From Pseudoduganella namucuonensis (lineage in GTDB: Bacteria; Pseudomonadota; Gammaproteobacteria; Burkholderiales; Burkholderiaceae_D): a stretch of DNA of 64,000 nt. Below, in pieces: positions 8,834-16,880 of the stretch. How positions within the stretch are numbered: position 1 is the stretch's first letter; each line of letters opens with the position of its first letter. The notes under the pieces are model-generated. The model worked only from the letters and a program-made list of their open reading frames with translations, was not told where the DNA came from and ran no database searches. The position numbers and the translations under genes are program-made. The stretch spans positions 62,001 through 126,000 of the forward strand of contig NZ_FPBO01000024.1 of the NCBI RefSeq assembly GCF_900116645.1, written 5' to 3'.

Positions 8834-10093
8834 TTATGGTTTTCCCGCGCCCTGGACCATGGCGTCCAGCGCCGGCCGGTCGAACACGGTGTTCTCCCTG
8901 CGGTTGAAGATGCCGGAGCCGAAGTTGTCCAGCGCGCCGCTATCCCAATAGAAAGGCACCAGGCCATTCGCGGCCGCCTGCCGGGTCACGTACTTCAGGT
9001 AGTAGGCGCGGGACGCCAGGTGCAGGGCGCGGGCCTCGCCGGTGAGGTTGTCCCGGCGCATGGCGCCGAACTCGCCGAGGATCACGGGGATGCCCTTGTC
9101 CACGAAGCGCAGCTTCATCAGGCGGAACAGCTGGTCCACCGCCGCTTCCTCGCCCCAGGTGGCGTTGCGTTCCACGTCGGTGCTGGAATGGTAGTCCTTG
9201 CCCCAGTAATAGAACTGCTTGCCCCAGCTTTCATCCTTGGCCTGCAGGGCGAAGCCGTAGGGCGTGTAGAAATGGACCTCGGCCATCAACTTGTTGGCGA
9301 CGGAGTCGGTCGGCATCGTCGTCCACAGCGTGTCGGTCTTCTCGATATCGGTTTCCGGCCCCTGGACCACCAGCACCCGGTGGGCGTTCTTGCCGCCGGT
9401 GGAGCGCACCGCGTCGACAAAGGTCTGGTGGTAGGACAGCAGGACTTTCATCTGCTCGGCCGTTTTCGCGTTCGGTTCATTGGTCCCGGCGAAGATCAGG
9501 CGTTCGTCGAAATCGCGCAGTTGCGTCGCGATTTGCTCCCACAAGGCTTTTTGCCTGGCGTTGTTGTCCACCTGCTTTTCGGGCACGACGTTGTTTTCCA
9601 GCCATCCCCCATCCCAGTGGATATTGACGATGACGTACATATTGTTATCGACGCAATATTGCACGACTTGCCGCACCCGCTGTATCCAGGCGGGATCGAT
9701 CTTCGCGGTCTTCTGATCGGCGTGCTGGTTCCAGGACACCGGAATGCGGATCGCGTCGAAGCCGCTGGCCTTGACCAGTTGGATCAGTTCCTTGGTGACG
9801 GTTGGATTGCCCCAGGCGGTTTCGCCGCCTATCGCCTCCAGCGTGTTGCCGATGTTCCAGCCCAGTTTCATCCTGCCGGCGATTTGCACCGCCGTGCCGC
9901 CCATGCCCGCGCTGTCCGGCGCGGCGGGGCTGGTGTTGTAGCCTGGGTAGAGCGCCGAGCCGGTCGTGACGCTTGGCGTGGCGGCCGAATTGGTGGCCGG
10001 CGCGGTGGCCGGCGTGGCGGTGGCGCCGCCGCCGCTGCTGCACGCGCCCAGCGACAGCAGGCAGGAAAGCAACAGCGCTTTGGTGATTCTCAT
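8834..10093 (-). CDS. GH5 endoglucanase/mannanase lipoprotein
   Basis: A 419-residue glycoside hydrolase anchored as a lipoprotein: signal sequence with lipobox LSLGAC (Cys18), then a Ser/Thr/Ala/Pro linker of about 40 residues and a GH5 barrel. The catalytic acid is Glu206 in TNEP and the nucleophile Glu341 in ILGEFG. The start is the ATG at 10093 with GGAGA upstream; a TTG four codons earlier would place the ribosome site inside the gene. It likely cleaves beta-1,4-glucans or mannans from plant walls, in keeping with the nearby GH42 and GH95 genes. It is convergent with the M28 gene. Confidence 0.87.
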   Translation of the reverse strand: MRITKALLLSCLLSLGACSSGGGATATPATAPATNSAATPSVTTGSALYPGYNTSPAAPDSAGMGGTAVQIAGRMKLGWNIGNTLEAIGGETAWGNPTVTKELIQLVKASGFDAIRIPVSWNQHADQKTAKIDPAWIQRVRQVVQYCVDNNMYVIVNIHWDGGWLENNVVPEKQVDNNARQKALWEQIATQLRDFDERLIFAGTNEPNAKTAEQMKVLLSYHQTFVDAVRSTGGKNAHRVLVVQGPETDIEKTDTLWTTMPTDSVANKLMAEVHFYTPYGFALQAKDESWGKQFYYWGKDYHSSTDVERNATWGEEAAVDQLFRLMKLRFVDKGIPVILGEFGAMRRDNLTGEARALHLASRAYYLKYVTRQAAANGLVPFYWDSGALDNFGSGIFNRRENTVFDRPALDAMVQGAGKP

Positions 10094-10279
10094 TCTGGTC
10101 TCCAAGTGGTTTTTTTATGCGCGACCCAGCATAGTGAGCGCGGCTACCTGGAGATAGCGTTTTTCCTGAAAATGCTATGAGGATGTGAATAGTTGAAGGA
10201 TTTAACGAGAAAGTTGTAGTCCCAAGGCAGCGGAGGCTCAGTGTGAAGCTGATTTGTGCGTGGTGGCAAAATGGCGCAC

Positions 10280-10296
10280 GGCGTCAATTTGACGCC
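10280..10296. promoter_or_regulatory. Palindrome upstream of the TacAT pair
   Basis: GGCGTCAATTTGACGCC has 8-bp perfect arms around a single T and lies 73 nt before the antitoxin start. Type II antitoxins usually autorepress through such operators. The 263-bp gap between the GH5 and antitoxin genes holds nothing else recognisable. Confidence 0.4.
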
Positions 10297-10368
10297 GATC
10301 CGCGGCGATGCTACAGTGGTTTGGAGTGATTTATTCCTTCAACACCTATCCTTTGAGGTATTCACATC

Positions 10369-10665
10369 ATGAACGCGCCAGTGGAAAGAGAGAGGATTAC
10401 CGCAAGAATCTCTAGCGCCGTAGCGGAAACCTTGAATTCGGCGGCGGAGTTGACGGGGACCACCTTGAACAATTTTGTCGTTCAGGCCGCGCTTGAGAAA
10501 GCCCAGAAAATCGTGGACCGTGAGAATTTTATTCAGCTCTCGCGGAATGATGCCGCCATGTTGCTCGATCTGCTCGATGCGCCGCCCAAGCCCAATGCGG
10601 CGAGGAGGAGGGCATACGAGCGTTTTATGAGAGAGAAATATGGCGTCGAAACTGGAAGCGCTTGA
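10369..10665 (+). CDS. tacA: DUF1778 ribbon-helix-helix antitoxin (TacA-like)
   Basis: A 98-residue antitoxin of the DUF1778 family: an N-terminal RHH DNA-binding segment (ERITARISSAVAETLNSAAELTGTTL) and a C-terminal tail that would wrap the acetyltransferase toxin (ENFIQLSRNDAAMLLDLLDAPP). It overlaps the toxin gene by 26 bp, which favours tight coupling. It probably represses its own promoter with the toxin. Confidence 0.88.
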   Translation: MNAPVERERITARISSAVAETLNSAAELTGTTLNNFVVQAALEKAQKIVDRENFIQLSRNDAAMLLDLLDAPPKPNAARRRAYERFMREKYGVETGSA

Positions 10666-11155
10666 ACGGGGGCATGACGTTGAAGCGTTTGATTGCGGTG
10701 TGCCGGTCCTGAATAACTGGCTGAGGAACACCGCGTTCCAACGTCAGCAAAAAGGGATATCCAGGACTTGGGTGCTCATAGACGACGACAAACCTGCACA
10801 AATAATTGGCTTCTTTGCCATGGCGCCGCGTGGAGTGGTCCCCACCGAGGACCTGCCCGGCGATATGCGAAAGCGGATGCCAAAAATTGTAACGGGCTAC
10901 ACCTTGACCAGGCTGGCTGTTTCGGCCGGAATGAAAGGCAAAGGATACGGCGAGCGCCTGCTGAATGAAGCCATGGAAAAGGTCTATCGGGTAGCGCAGC
11001 AGGTTGGTGGTTTCGGTCTCTTCGTGGATGCCAAGGACTGTGCCGCCGCCTTCTACGAAAAGTATGGCTTTGAGCCGTTCCCTGACGATCCTGATACGCT
11101 GGTTCTGCGTATTTCCGACATGGATCCATATCCCCTGAAGGACCCGGAAGAGTAA
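10640..11155 (+). CDS. tacT: GNAT-family toxin (TacT-like aminoacyl-tRNA acetyltransferase)
   Basis: A 171-residue GNAT acetyltransferase paired with a DUF1778 antitoxin. Known relatives acetylate the amino group of aminoacyl-tRNAs and halt translation. The N-terminal F-D-C-G-V-P-V-L-N-N-W-L pattern is typical of TacT, the acetyl-CoA-binding region is near AVSAGMKGKGYGERLL, and the C-terminal AAAFYEKYGFEPF includes the catalytic Tyr region. The start lies inside the antitoxin gene. Confidence 0.87.
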   Translation: MASKLEALERGHDVEAFDCGVPVLNNWLRNTAFQRQQKGISRTWVLIDDDKPAQIIGFFAMAPRGVVPTEDLPGDMRKRMPKIVTGYTLTRLAVSAGMKGKGYGERLLNEAMEKVYRVAQQVGGFGLFVDAKDCAAAFYEKYGFEPFPDDPDTLVLRISDMDPYPLKDPEE

Positions 11156-11204
11156 CGGACCGTCGTCTGCATCCCGTGACGAACCAAAAAATAGCCAGTC
11201 CGGC

Positions 11205-11232
11205 CGAACCATTCCGAACACCATGCCACTCA
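11205..11232 (+). promoter_or_regulatory. Candidate HrpL-type hrp box
   Basis: CGAACC, 15 nt, then CCACTCA. The HrpL-box consensus is GGAACC-N15/16-CCACNNA, so only the first base departs. Transcription from it would start close to 11240, which argues that the downstream gene starts at 11261 rather than at the upstream ATG. Confidence 0.65.
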
Positions 11233-11260
11233 CGAAGGCATGGACTTCGCCGAGCATGGA

Positions 11261-14200
11261 ATGAAAATCGCAAGCCAGTCTCCTCTGTACACGCGGGCCG
11301 CGCATGCGCCGAGGGAGAGTGACCGAGAAACGGGGAGCAAGCATCGGGGCGATCCGGCGGCGCCGGCGGCGGAGCGTCCCATTTACGCGCGCGCGAGACT
11401 GGCGTGCCCCGCATGGTTGAAGCAAGCCACGTTCCGCGACGACACGGCGGTGGCGGCGAGGGATGGCCAGTGGACGGCCGACCACCCGGCGCACGGATTC
11501 GGCGACAGCCTGCATCGGCACTTGGCGCTGCGCTGGATGCACGACAGCGCGGTGGCCAGCGACCAGATCGGCCCCGCCACTCATGCCGCGACGCGGCGGC
11601 GGCAGCTGCGGGCCATTCCGGACGCCGGATACCTGGCCGAACAGTATGGCCTGCGGACGGTGAAGAACCATGTGCCGCTGCATCCGCGGCATCCGCGCCA
11701 GGATATGCCGCATGGCTTGAGGATAGCGCACGACCTCAGCGCGGAATATCAGCGCGATGCGCCACATCCTGGACTGCGCCAGCAATGCCTGGGTATATAT
11801 CAAGGCCTGGGTCATGCGCATCCAGCCGACAGGGTGCTGTTTGTCAATTCCAAGACCAACGCGTCCCGCATCCTGGCCAGGCTCCGGCACGATCATTTGA
11901 AGTCCGCTTCCAAGACACTGGATCGCTGGAAGATCGCCTCCGGCCTGAAAAAAGTGGCGGCCGGCAAAGTGCGGCCCTTGCGTCCCGGCCTGGTCGCGAT
12001 CGAGTTCAAAAGCGGCGCCGACGCGGCGAAGGCCGAGGAGATGTTGAAGCTGCTGGGCGGGCGGCCGTCGATCCATGCGGTGAACAAGCTCGCCCACCAG
12101 GCCGCCAATCCCGGACCAGCCCCCTCCCGCCTGGAGCCCGGGCTCGACAACCGCAAGGCCTTGCTTGAATTGTTGAGCGAGGACGGCAAGGAAGTGATTT
12201 CCGCTCTCCAGCGCTTGCCCGACGGGCATGCGATGCGATCGACAGCCAACGCCGCCGTGTCCGTGCTCGCCGGCTTGCGGACGGCATTGGCCGGAAAGGC
12301 GGACTCGCCGGAATTCAGGCACGATCCGCTCATCGCGAACGCGTTCGGCGCACTGACGGACCTGGCCCGCGCCTTGCCGGCCTTGACGGAGGATTCGGCG
12401 CGCTTTTTCCCCGCCTACGCCGCGTTGCTGGAGGAGCTGCATTTGCTGCTGGCTTCCAGCAAGCCCTATGAGGACGCCGATTTCAAGCAAGCCGCCTCCG
12501 CCATGTTGAAAGCGCGGGCCGGACCGGTCCTCGAGGCGCTCCATATCGCCGAGCCGGAAACCTATCTGGTTTCCAGCGGCATGGAGGCGATCTCCATGGG
12601 CATCGACGCCGCCCGGAAGCTGAGTGGCGCCAAGCGCACCCAGCCATTGGCGCAGCAGGAGAAGCTGCCCGATTACTTTGAATCGCTCGATCTGAGGTCC
12701 GAAGGACGGAAGTGGCTGGACAAGGACCGGATACGCATCGCCCCCCTCAATCCCAGCCGTCCCTGGATGAAGGAGGACGATTCCGCCAACAGCTGGGATG
12801 CGGAAAAGCTGATCGGGCGGATGGAGGCGTGGCTGGGCGCCGGCAAGATGGACGCGGGCAGCCCGGCGGTGCTGGTGCTCGACACCACGATCGAGCAGCG
12901 GAAACCGGAGGGGCGCTCCGATCTGGAGGCCGTGCTTACCCGGCTGCGGCCCCACATCGACAGCGGCCGGCTCAAGATCGTCCTGTGTAAGAGCTATCAG
13001 AAATACACCTCGCTGGGCAGCGCCAAGATCATGGCGGGGGGCGTCACCGTCATCGCCAGGGACGATGCGAAAACGCGGGCCGCGGCCGCCAAGCTGCGCA
13101 AGGCCGAGCGGGACCTTGGCTGGATGGGGAACGATGAAAGCCAGTTGCTGACCCATTTCATGACGCACGCCCACGCCAGCGAACTGGAGACGATAGGGGA
13201 GGCGGCGCGGAACGCCGCCTTCATCGACAAATTCTGTTTCGATGCCGCGCGCCGTTCGGGCAAGATCGACGTGCGCCGGGAAGAGGGCCTGCCCTTCATG
13301 ATCATCGGCGATGGCGCGCTGCACGAGGGTAAGCGGCGGCTGTCGCGCCAGCTCGAGTATCGCGACAGCTTCGGCTTCCTCGCGTCCAGCATGCTGGACG
13401 TGACCGACGAGGGAGCGGGATTGCGTATCACGGCGGGACGGGAAACGCGGGAAGAGCTGGTCGAAAAACTGTACGGCTTCGGCTGGATGCACGAGACCGG
13501 ACTGAAGCAATTCACCCCCGCCGACGTGGCAAAGGAGGTCGAACGCCTCGCGGCGGACGCCGTGGAGGCCGTGCTGCGCGAGAGCGGGGAGGGGCCGCGG
13601 GCGCCCGCCACGCCGGGCGAGCCCGGGCGGCCGGCGGAAAACCGGCTTACCGGTCAGCTCAGGATGCTGGGCAGGGCGTTCGCGCCGCGCCTGGCCGATG
13701 GCGCCATCCGGGGGGGCGATGTGAACGCCATGCGCATGGCGATCCGGCGCGGGCCCGCCGGGCTTGCCGGTTCCCTGGAGTCGTCCCGTTACGCCTCCAA
13801 CGCGGTCGCGTCGCTGCTCGCCATGTGCGGCATGGCCTTCGATCCAGAGGACATGGCCGATGATGCCCGGCAAGCGCTTGAATCGCTTTACGACGCCGTG
13901 CTGGGCGCCGGGCTGCCCGGCGTTTCGCCGGCCACGCGCGCGCATATTGTTCTGGACTGGTCCCGGCTGCGGATTCGCAAGCTGGGCTCTCCGGACGCGG
14001 ACGCGCAAGGCGCGGCGGTCAATGAACTGGTGCGCCACGTCCGCCTTTCCTCCTATCGGGAAACCGGGGCGAAGGTCTTCGCGGGAATACCCGACAGGAC
14101 GTTTGCGCGCCTGGGGAGCTCCGAGCAACGGCAATTGGCCGATGCGATGTTCGCCCCGCTCGATGCCGAATCGCGCCGCTTGTTCATACGGGCGCTTAAG

Positions 14201-14281
14201 CGTGGCAACGAAGCGGCCAAGCTGGGCGCCTGCATGGAAATACTGGAGGAGGACCGGCAAGCGGCCGAGGGGCGCATTTGA
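11261..14281 (+). CDS. Large protein with PLP fold-type-I-like core; candidate type III effector
   Basis: A 1006-residue protein that matches no family I can name. A central region (about 425-740) has the landmarks of Cys/Met-metabolism PLP enzymes in order: phosphate-contact-like S438-S439-G440-M441, D541 in LVLDTT (the Asp that pairs with the pyridine nitrogen), K581 in SYQKYTSLGSAKIMAGG (the Schiff-base Lys motif) and R722 in LRITAGRETREEL (the substrate-carboxylate Arg). The N-terminal ~200 residues are basic and low-complexity, and the start MKIASQSPLYT has the Ser-rich, acid-poor look of type III export signals. The C-terminal ~230 residues appear helical. The ATG at 11261 was chosen because the hrp box leaves too little leader for the ATG at 11240. 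No neighbour is co-oriented in an operon. Confidence 0.6.
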   Translation: MKIASQSPLYTRAAHAPRESDRETGSKHRGDPAAPAAERPIYARARLACPAWLKQATFRDDTAVAARDGQWTADHPAHGFGDSLHRHLALRWMHDSAVASDQIGPATHAATRRRQLRAIPDAGYLAEQYGLRTVKNHVPLHPRHPRQDMPHGLRIAHDLSAEYQRDAPHPGLRQQCLGIYQGLGHAHPADRVLFVNSKTNASRILARLRHDHLKSASKTLDRWKIASGLKKVAAGKVRPLRPGLVAIEFKSGADAAKAEEMLKLLGGRPSIHAVNKLAHQAANPGPAPSRLEPGLDNRKALLELLSEDGKEVISALQRLPDGHAMRSTANAAVSVLAGLRTALAGKADSPEFRHDPLIANAFGALTDLARALPALTEDSARFFPAYAALLEELHLLLASSKPYEDADFKQAASAMLKARAGPVLEALHIAEPETYLVSSGMEAISMGIDAARKLSGAKRTQPLAQQEKLPDYFESLDLRSEGRKWLDKDRIRIAPLNPSRPWMKEDDSANSWDAEKLIGRMEAWLGAGKMDAGSPAVLVLDTTIEQRKPEGRSDLEAVLTRLRPHIDSGRLKIVLCKSYQKYTSLGSAKIMAGGVTVIARDDAKTRAAAAKLRKAERDLGWMGNDESQLLTHFMTHAHASELETIGEAARNAAFIDKFCFDAARRSGKIDVRREEGLPFMIIGDGALHEGKRRLSRQLEYRDSFGFLASSMLDVTDEGAGLRITAGRETREELVEKLYGFGWMHETGLKQFTPADVAKEVERLAADAVEAVLRESGEGPRAPATPGEPGRPAENRLTGQLRMLGRAFAPRLADGAIRGGDVNAMRMAIRRGPAGLAGSLESSRYASNAVASLLAMCGMAFDPEDMADDARQALESLYDAVLGAGLPGVSPATRAHIVLDWSRLRIRKLGSPDADAQGAAVNELVRHVRLSSYRETGAKVFAGIPDRTFARLGSSEQRQLADAMFAPLDAESRRLFIRALKRGNEAAKLGACMEILEEDRQAAEGRI

Positions 14282-14357
14282 AAATCCGCGGCGGGCGGCC
14301 GCACCGGCTTTGGGAGCCCGGCGCGGCTTTTGCGCCCGTCAGGGACGGTTTGTCCGG

Positions 14358-15923
14358 TCAGGCGGGCGCCTGGCCGAGCACCGCCGCCAATCCGCCCCAG
14401 CTGGCCTGGAACAGCGCCGCGTCCATCGGCCGCACATCGCGCATGATGGGCGTGAATCCCATGTGCGCCAGCACGTCGCGCTGCAGGTCCACGCCGGGCG
14501 CGATCTCGGTCAGCTCCAGCCCCTCGGCGGTCAGCTTGAACACCGCGCGCTCGGTCACGAACAGCACGTTCTGGCGGCGCAGGGCGGCGTCCAGGCCGTT
14601 GAAGGTGACCTGCTCGACCTGCTCGATGAATTTGCGCGACTTGCCTTCTTGGACGATGGTCAGTTTGCCGTCCTCCACTTCCACCTTCAAGCCGCCGGCC
14701 GTGAAGGTGCCGCAGAACACCAGCGTCGGCGTGGAGCGGGTAATGTTGACGAAACCGCCACAGCCGACCGGCCGGCCGCTGAATTTGCTGACGTTGACGT
14801 TGCCGCTGGCGTCCACCTGCGCCAGGCCGAGGAAGCTGGCGTCCAGGCCTCCGCCGTCGTAGAAATCGAACTGCGAGGACTGCTCGATGATGGCCTCGGC
14901 GTTGTAGGCCAGGCCGAAGTCGCCCAGTTGCGCCGGCACGCCGCCGCTGATGCCGCTCTCGATGCTCAGCTTGAGCAGGTGCGACACGCCTTCCTCCGCC
15001 GCCACGGACGGCACGCCGGCCGGGATGCCGATGCCCAGGTTGCTGACCGCGCCCGGCGTCAGCTCGCAGGCGGCGCGGCGCGCGATCACCTTGCGCTCGT
15101 CCAGCGCCATCGGTTTCAGCGAGTTGAGCGGCACGCGCAGGTCGCCGCACAGGGCCGGGTCGAACTGGGTGGCGATGCTCTGCATGTGGTTCTCCGGCTT
15201 GCCGATCACCACGTAGTCCACCAGCACGCCCGGCACCTTGACCGCCTTGGGGTGCAGGCTGCCGGAGGCCACCACGCGCTCGACCTGCACGATGACGACG
15301 CCGCCGCAGGCGCGCGCCGCCTGCGCGATCGACAGCTGCTCGAGCAGCATGCCTTCCTTGTCCAGCGTGATGTTGCCGTCCTCGTCGGCCAGCGTGCCGC
15401 GGATGATGGCCACGTCGATCTTGGGGCAGGGGTAGTGCAGCCATTCCTCGCCGGCGAATTCCACCAGGCGCACCAGGTCCTCGCTGCAGGTGGCGTTCAG
15501 CTTTCCGCCCTCCAGGCGCGGGTCGACGAAGGTGCCCAGGCCCACCTTGGTCAGCAGGCCGGGCGTGCGGCCGGCGATGTGGCGCAGCAGGTGCGACAGC
15601 GAGCCTTGCGGGAAGTTGTAGGCCTCCACCTCGCCGTCGTACACCATTTTCATCATTTCCTTGCCGGTCTGGCCGAAGTGGCCCGCCACCGTGCGCTTGA
15701 TCATGCCGGGGTGGGCGAAGTGCACCATGCCGCCGTCGCCGCTGTTGCCGATGGCGCCGCAGGCCCAGGTGCTCAGGCGGCGCGGGTGGCCGGTGGCCAG
15801 GAAGGCGCGCTCCAGCCCCTTCAATATCTCTTCCGGCAGGCTGGTCATGGCCAGCCCGCCCAGGAATATGGTCGCCTCGTCGGCTATCAGGGTCCCCACC
15901 TCATCGGCGCTGATGATCTTCAT
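14358..15923 (-). CDS. Acyl-CoA:carboxylate CoA-transferase (family I, fused alpha-beta)
   Basis: A 521-residue CoA-transferase of the YdiF/propionate CoA-transferase type, both subunits in one chain. The catalytic Glu lies in GIPAGVPSVAAEEG. It starts at the ATG with GGAGG upstream; a GTG nine codons earlier would bury that ribosome site. It is divergent from the crotonase gene across a shared MarR-type operator. In a ferulate beta-oxidation route it could move CoA from the aroyl-CoA product to another acid, giving free vanillate. That role is inferred from context. Confidence 0.82.
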   Translation of the reverse strand: MKIISADEVGTLIADEATIFLGGLAMTSLPEEILKGLERAFLATGHPRRLSTWACGAIGNSGDGGMVHFAHPGMIKRTVAGHFGQTGKEMMKMVYDGEVEAYNFPQGSLSHLLRHIAGRTPGLLTKVGLGTFVDPRLEGGKLNATCSEDLVRLVEFAGEEWLHYPCPKIDVAIIRGTLADEDGNITLDKEGMLLEQLSIAQAARACGGVVIVQVERVVASGSLHPKAVKVPGVLVDYVVIGKPENHMQSIATQFDPALCGDLRVPLNSLKPMALDERKVIARRAACELTPGAVSNLGIGIPAGVPSVAAEEGVSHLLKLSIESGISGGVPAQLGDFGLAYNAEAIIEQSSQFDFYDGGGLDASFLGLAQVDASGNVNVSKFSGRPVGCGGFVNITRSTPTLVFCGTFTAGGLKVEVEDGKLTIVQEGKSRKFIEQVEQVTFNGLDAALRRQNVLFVTERAVFKLTAEGLELTEIAPGVDLQRDVLAHMGFTPIMRDVRPMDAALFQASWGGLAAVLGQAPA

Positions 15924-15975
15924 ATTAGTGCTCCTCCAGTTGATTTTCACAAGGCTTGCTTTTCGCCTGAATTTG

Positions 15976-15998
15976 ATTATACTGAATAATAGTTATAT
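15976..15998. promoter_or_regulatory. MarR-type operator, site A (divergent promoter region)
   Basis: ATTAT-ACTGA-ATAAT is a perfect 15-bp inverted repeat (15976-15990), followed by AGTTATAT. The 22-nt stretch at 15977-15998 is identical to 21480-21501 except for one base. It lies between the CoA-transferase and crotonase genes and could control both directions. Confidence 0.65.
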
Positions 15999-16024
15999 TT
16001 TAAAACTAATTTGAAGCGACCAAA

Positions 16025-16849
16025 ATGAGCCCAGAGACTAGTCAAGAGAGCAACGCCGCCAACCCGGCGCACACCGCCGGAGAGCTGCTGAACATCCAAT
16101 ACGAGGGTGCGGTGGCCCGCATTTCCATCAACCGCGCGGCCAAGCGCAACGCCCTGAGCGACGCCCTGGTGCTGGCGCTGCGCAACGCCTTCGAAACCCT
16201 GCCGGAAGCGGTCAAGGTGGTGGTACTGTCTGGCGAGGGCGAGCACTTCTGCGCCGGGCTGGACCTGTCGGAGATGCGCGAACGCGCCACCGGCGAGGCC
16301 ATGCACCATTCGCGCATGTGGCACGGCGCCTTCGAGCAGGTGCAGTTCGGCCGGGTGCCGGTGATCGCCGTGCTGCGCGGCGCGGTGGTCGGCGGCGGCC
16401 TGGAACTGGCGGCGGCGGCCCACATCCGCGTGGCCGAGGCCTCGGCCTTCTACGCCCTGCCGGAGGGGCAGCGCGGCCTGTTCGTGGGCGGCGGCGGCTC
16501 GGTGCGCATCTCGCGCCTGGTGGGCGTGCCGGCCATGACGGACATGATGCTGACCGGCCGCGTGCTGAGCGCCGACGACGGCTACCGCACCGGCGTGTCG
16601 CAGTACCTGGTCGGCGAGGGGGAGGGCATGGCCAAGGCGATGGAGCTGGCGGCGCGCATCGCCGACAACGCGGCGATGAGCAACTACGCCGTGATGCACG
16701 TGCTGCCGCGCATCGCCGACCAGTCCATCCAGGACGGGCTGGTGACGGAGTCGCTGATGGCGGCCGTCGCCGTCAGCGAGCCGGAGACCCGGGACCGCCT
16801 GGCGGCCTTCCTGGACCGCAAGATCAACAAGGTGCAGTTCAAGGCCTGA
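16025..16849 (+). CDS. Crotonase-family enoyl-CoA hydratase
   Basis: A 274-residue crotonase. The oxyanion-hole segments are EGEHFCAGLDLSEM and GAVVGGGLELAAAAHIRVAE; the acid/base region is ALPEGQRGLFVGGGGS. In this cluster it probably hydrates the side-chain double bond of feruloyl-CoA. A hydratase-lyase giving vanillin directly is the alternative, but no vanillin dehydrogenase is present while an SDR and thiolase are, favouring the beta-oxidative role. It heads a run of four genes (16025-20778) with gaps of 10-31 nt. Confidence 0.85.
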   Translation: MSPETSQESNAANPAHTAGELLNIQYEGAVARISINRAAKRNALSDALVLALRNAFETLPEAVKVVVLSGEGEHFCAGLDLSEMRERATGEAMHHSRMWHGAFEQVQFGRVPVIAVLRGAVVGGGLELAAAAHIRVAEASAFYALPEGQRGLFVGGGGSVRISRLVGVPAMTDMMLTGRVLSADDGYRTGVSQYLVGEGEGMAKAMELAARIADNAAMSNYAVMHVLPRIADQSIQDGLVTESLMAAVAVSEPETRDRLAAFLDRKINKVQFKA

Positions 16850-16880
16850 CGCGCACGAACACGAAAAACAGGAGACCAGC

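Noticed and set aside
11240..11262. ATG at 11240 as start of the PLP-domain gene
   Set aside because: It coincides with the predicted transcription start of the hrp box, leaving no leader; ATG at 11261 gives a better export-like N-terminus.
10625..14260. Minus-strand open frame of 1211 codons opposite the PLP-domain gene
   Set aside because: High GC keeps the antisense frame open. Its translation is Arg/Gly/His-rich with no domain pattern, while the plus strand shows PLP motifs and an hrp box.
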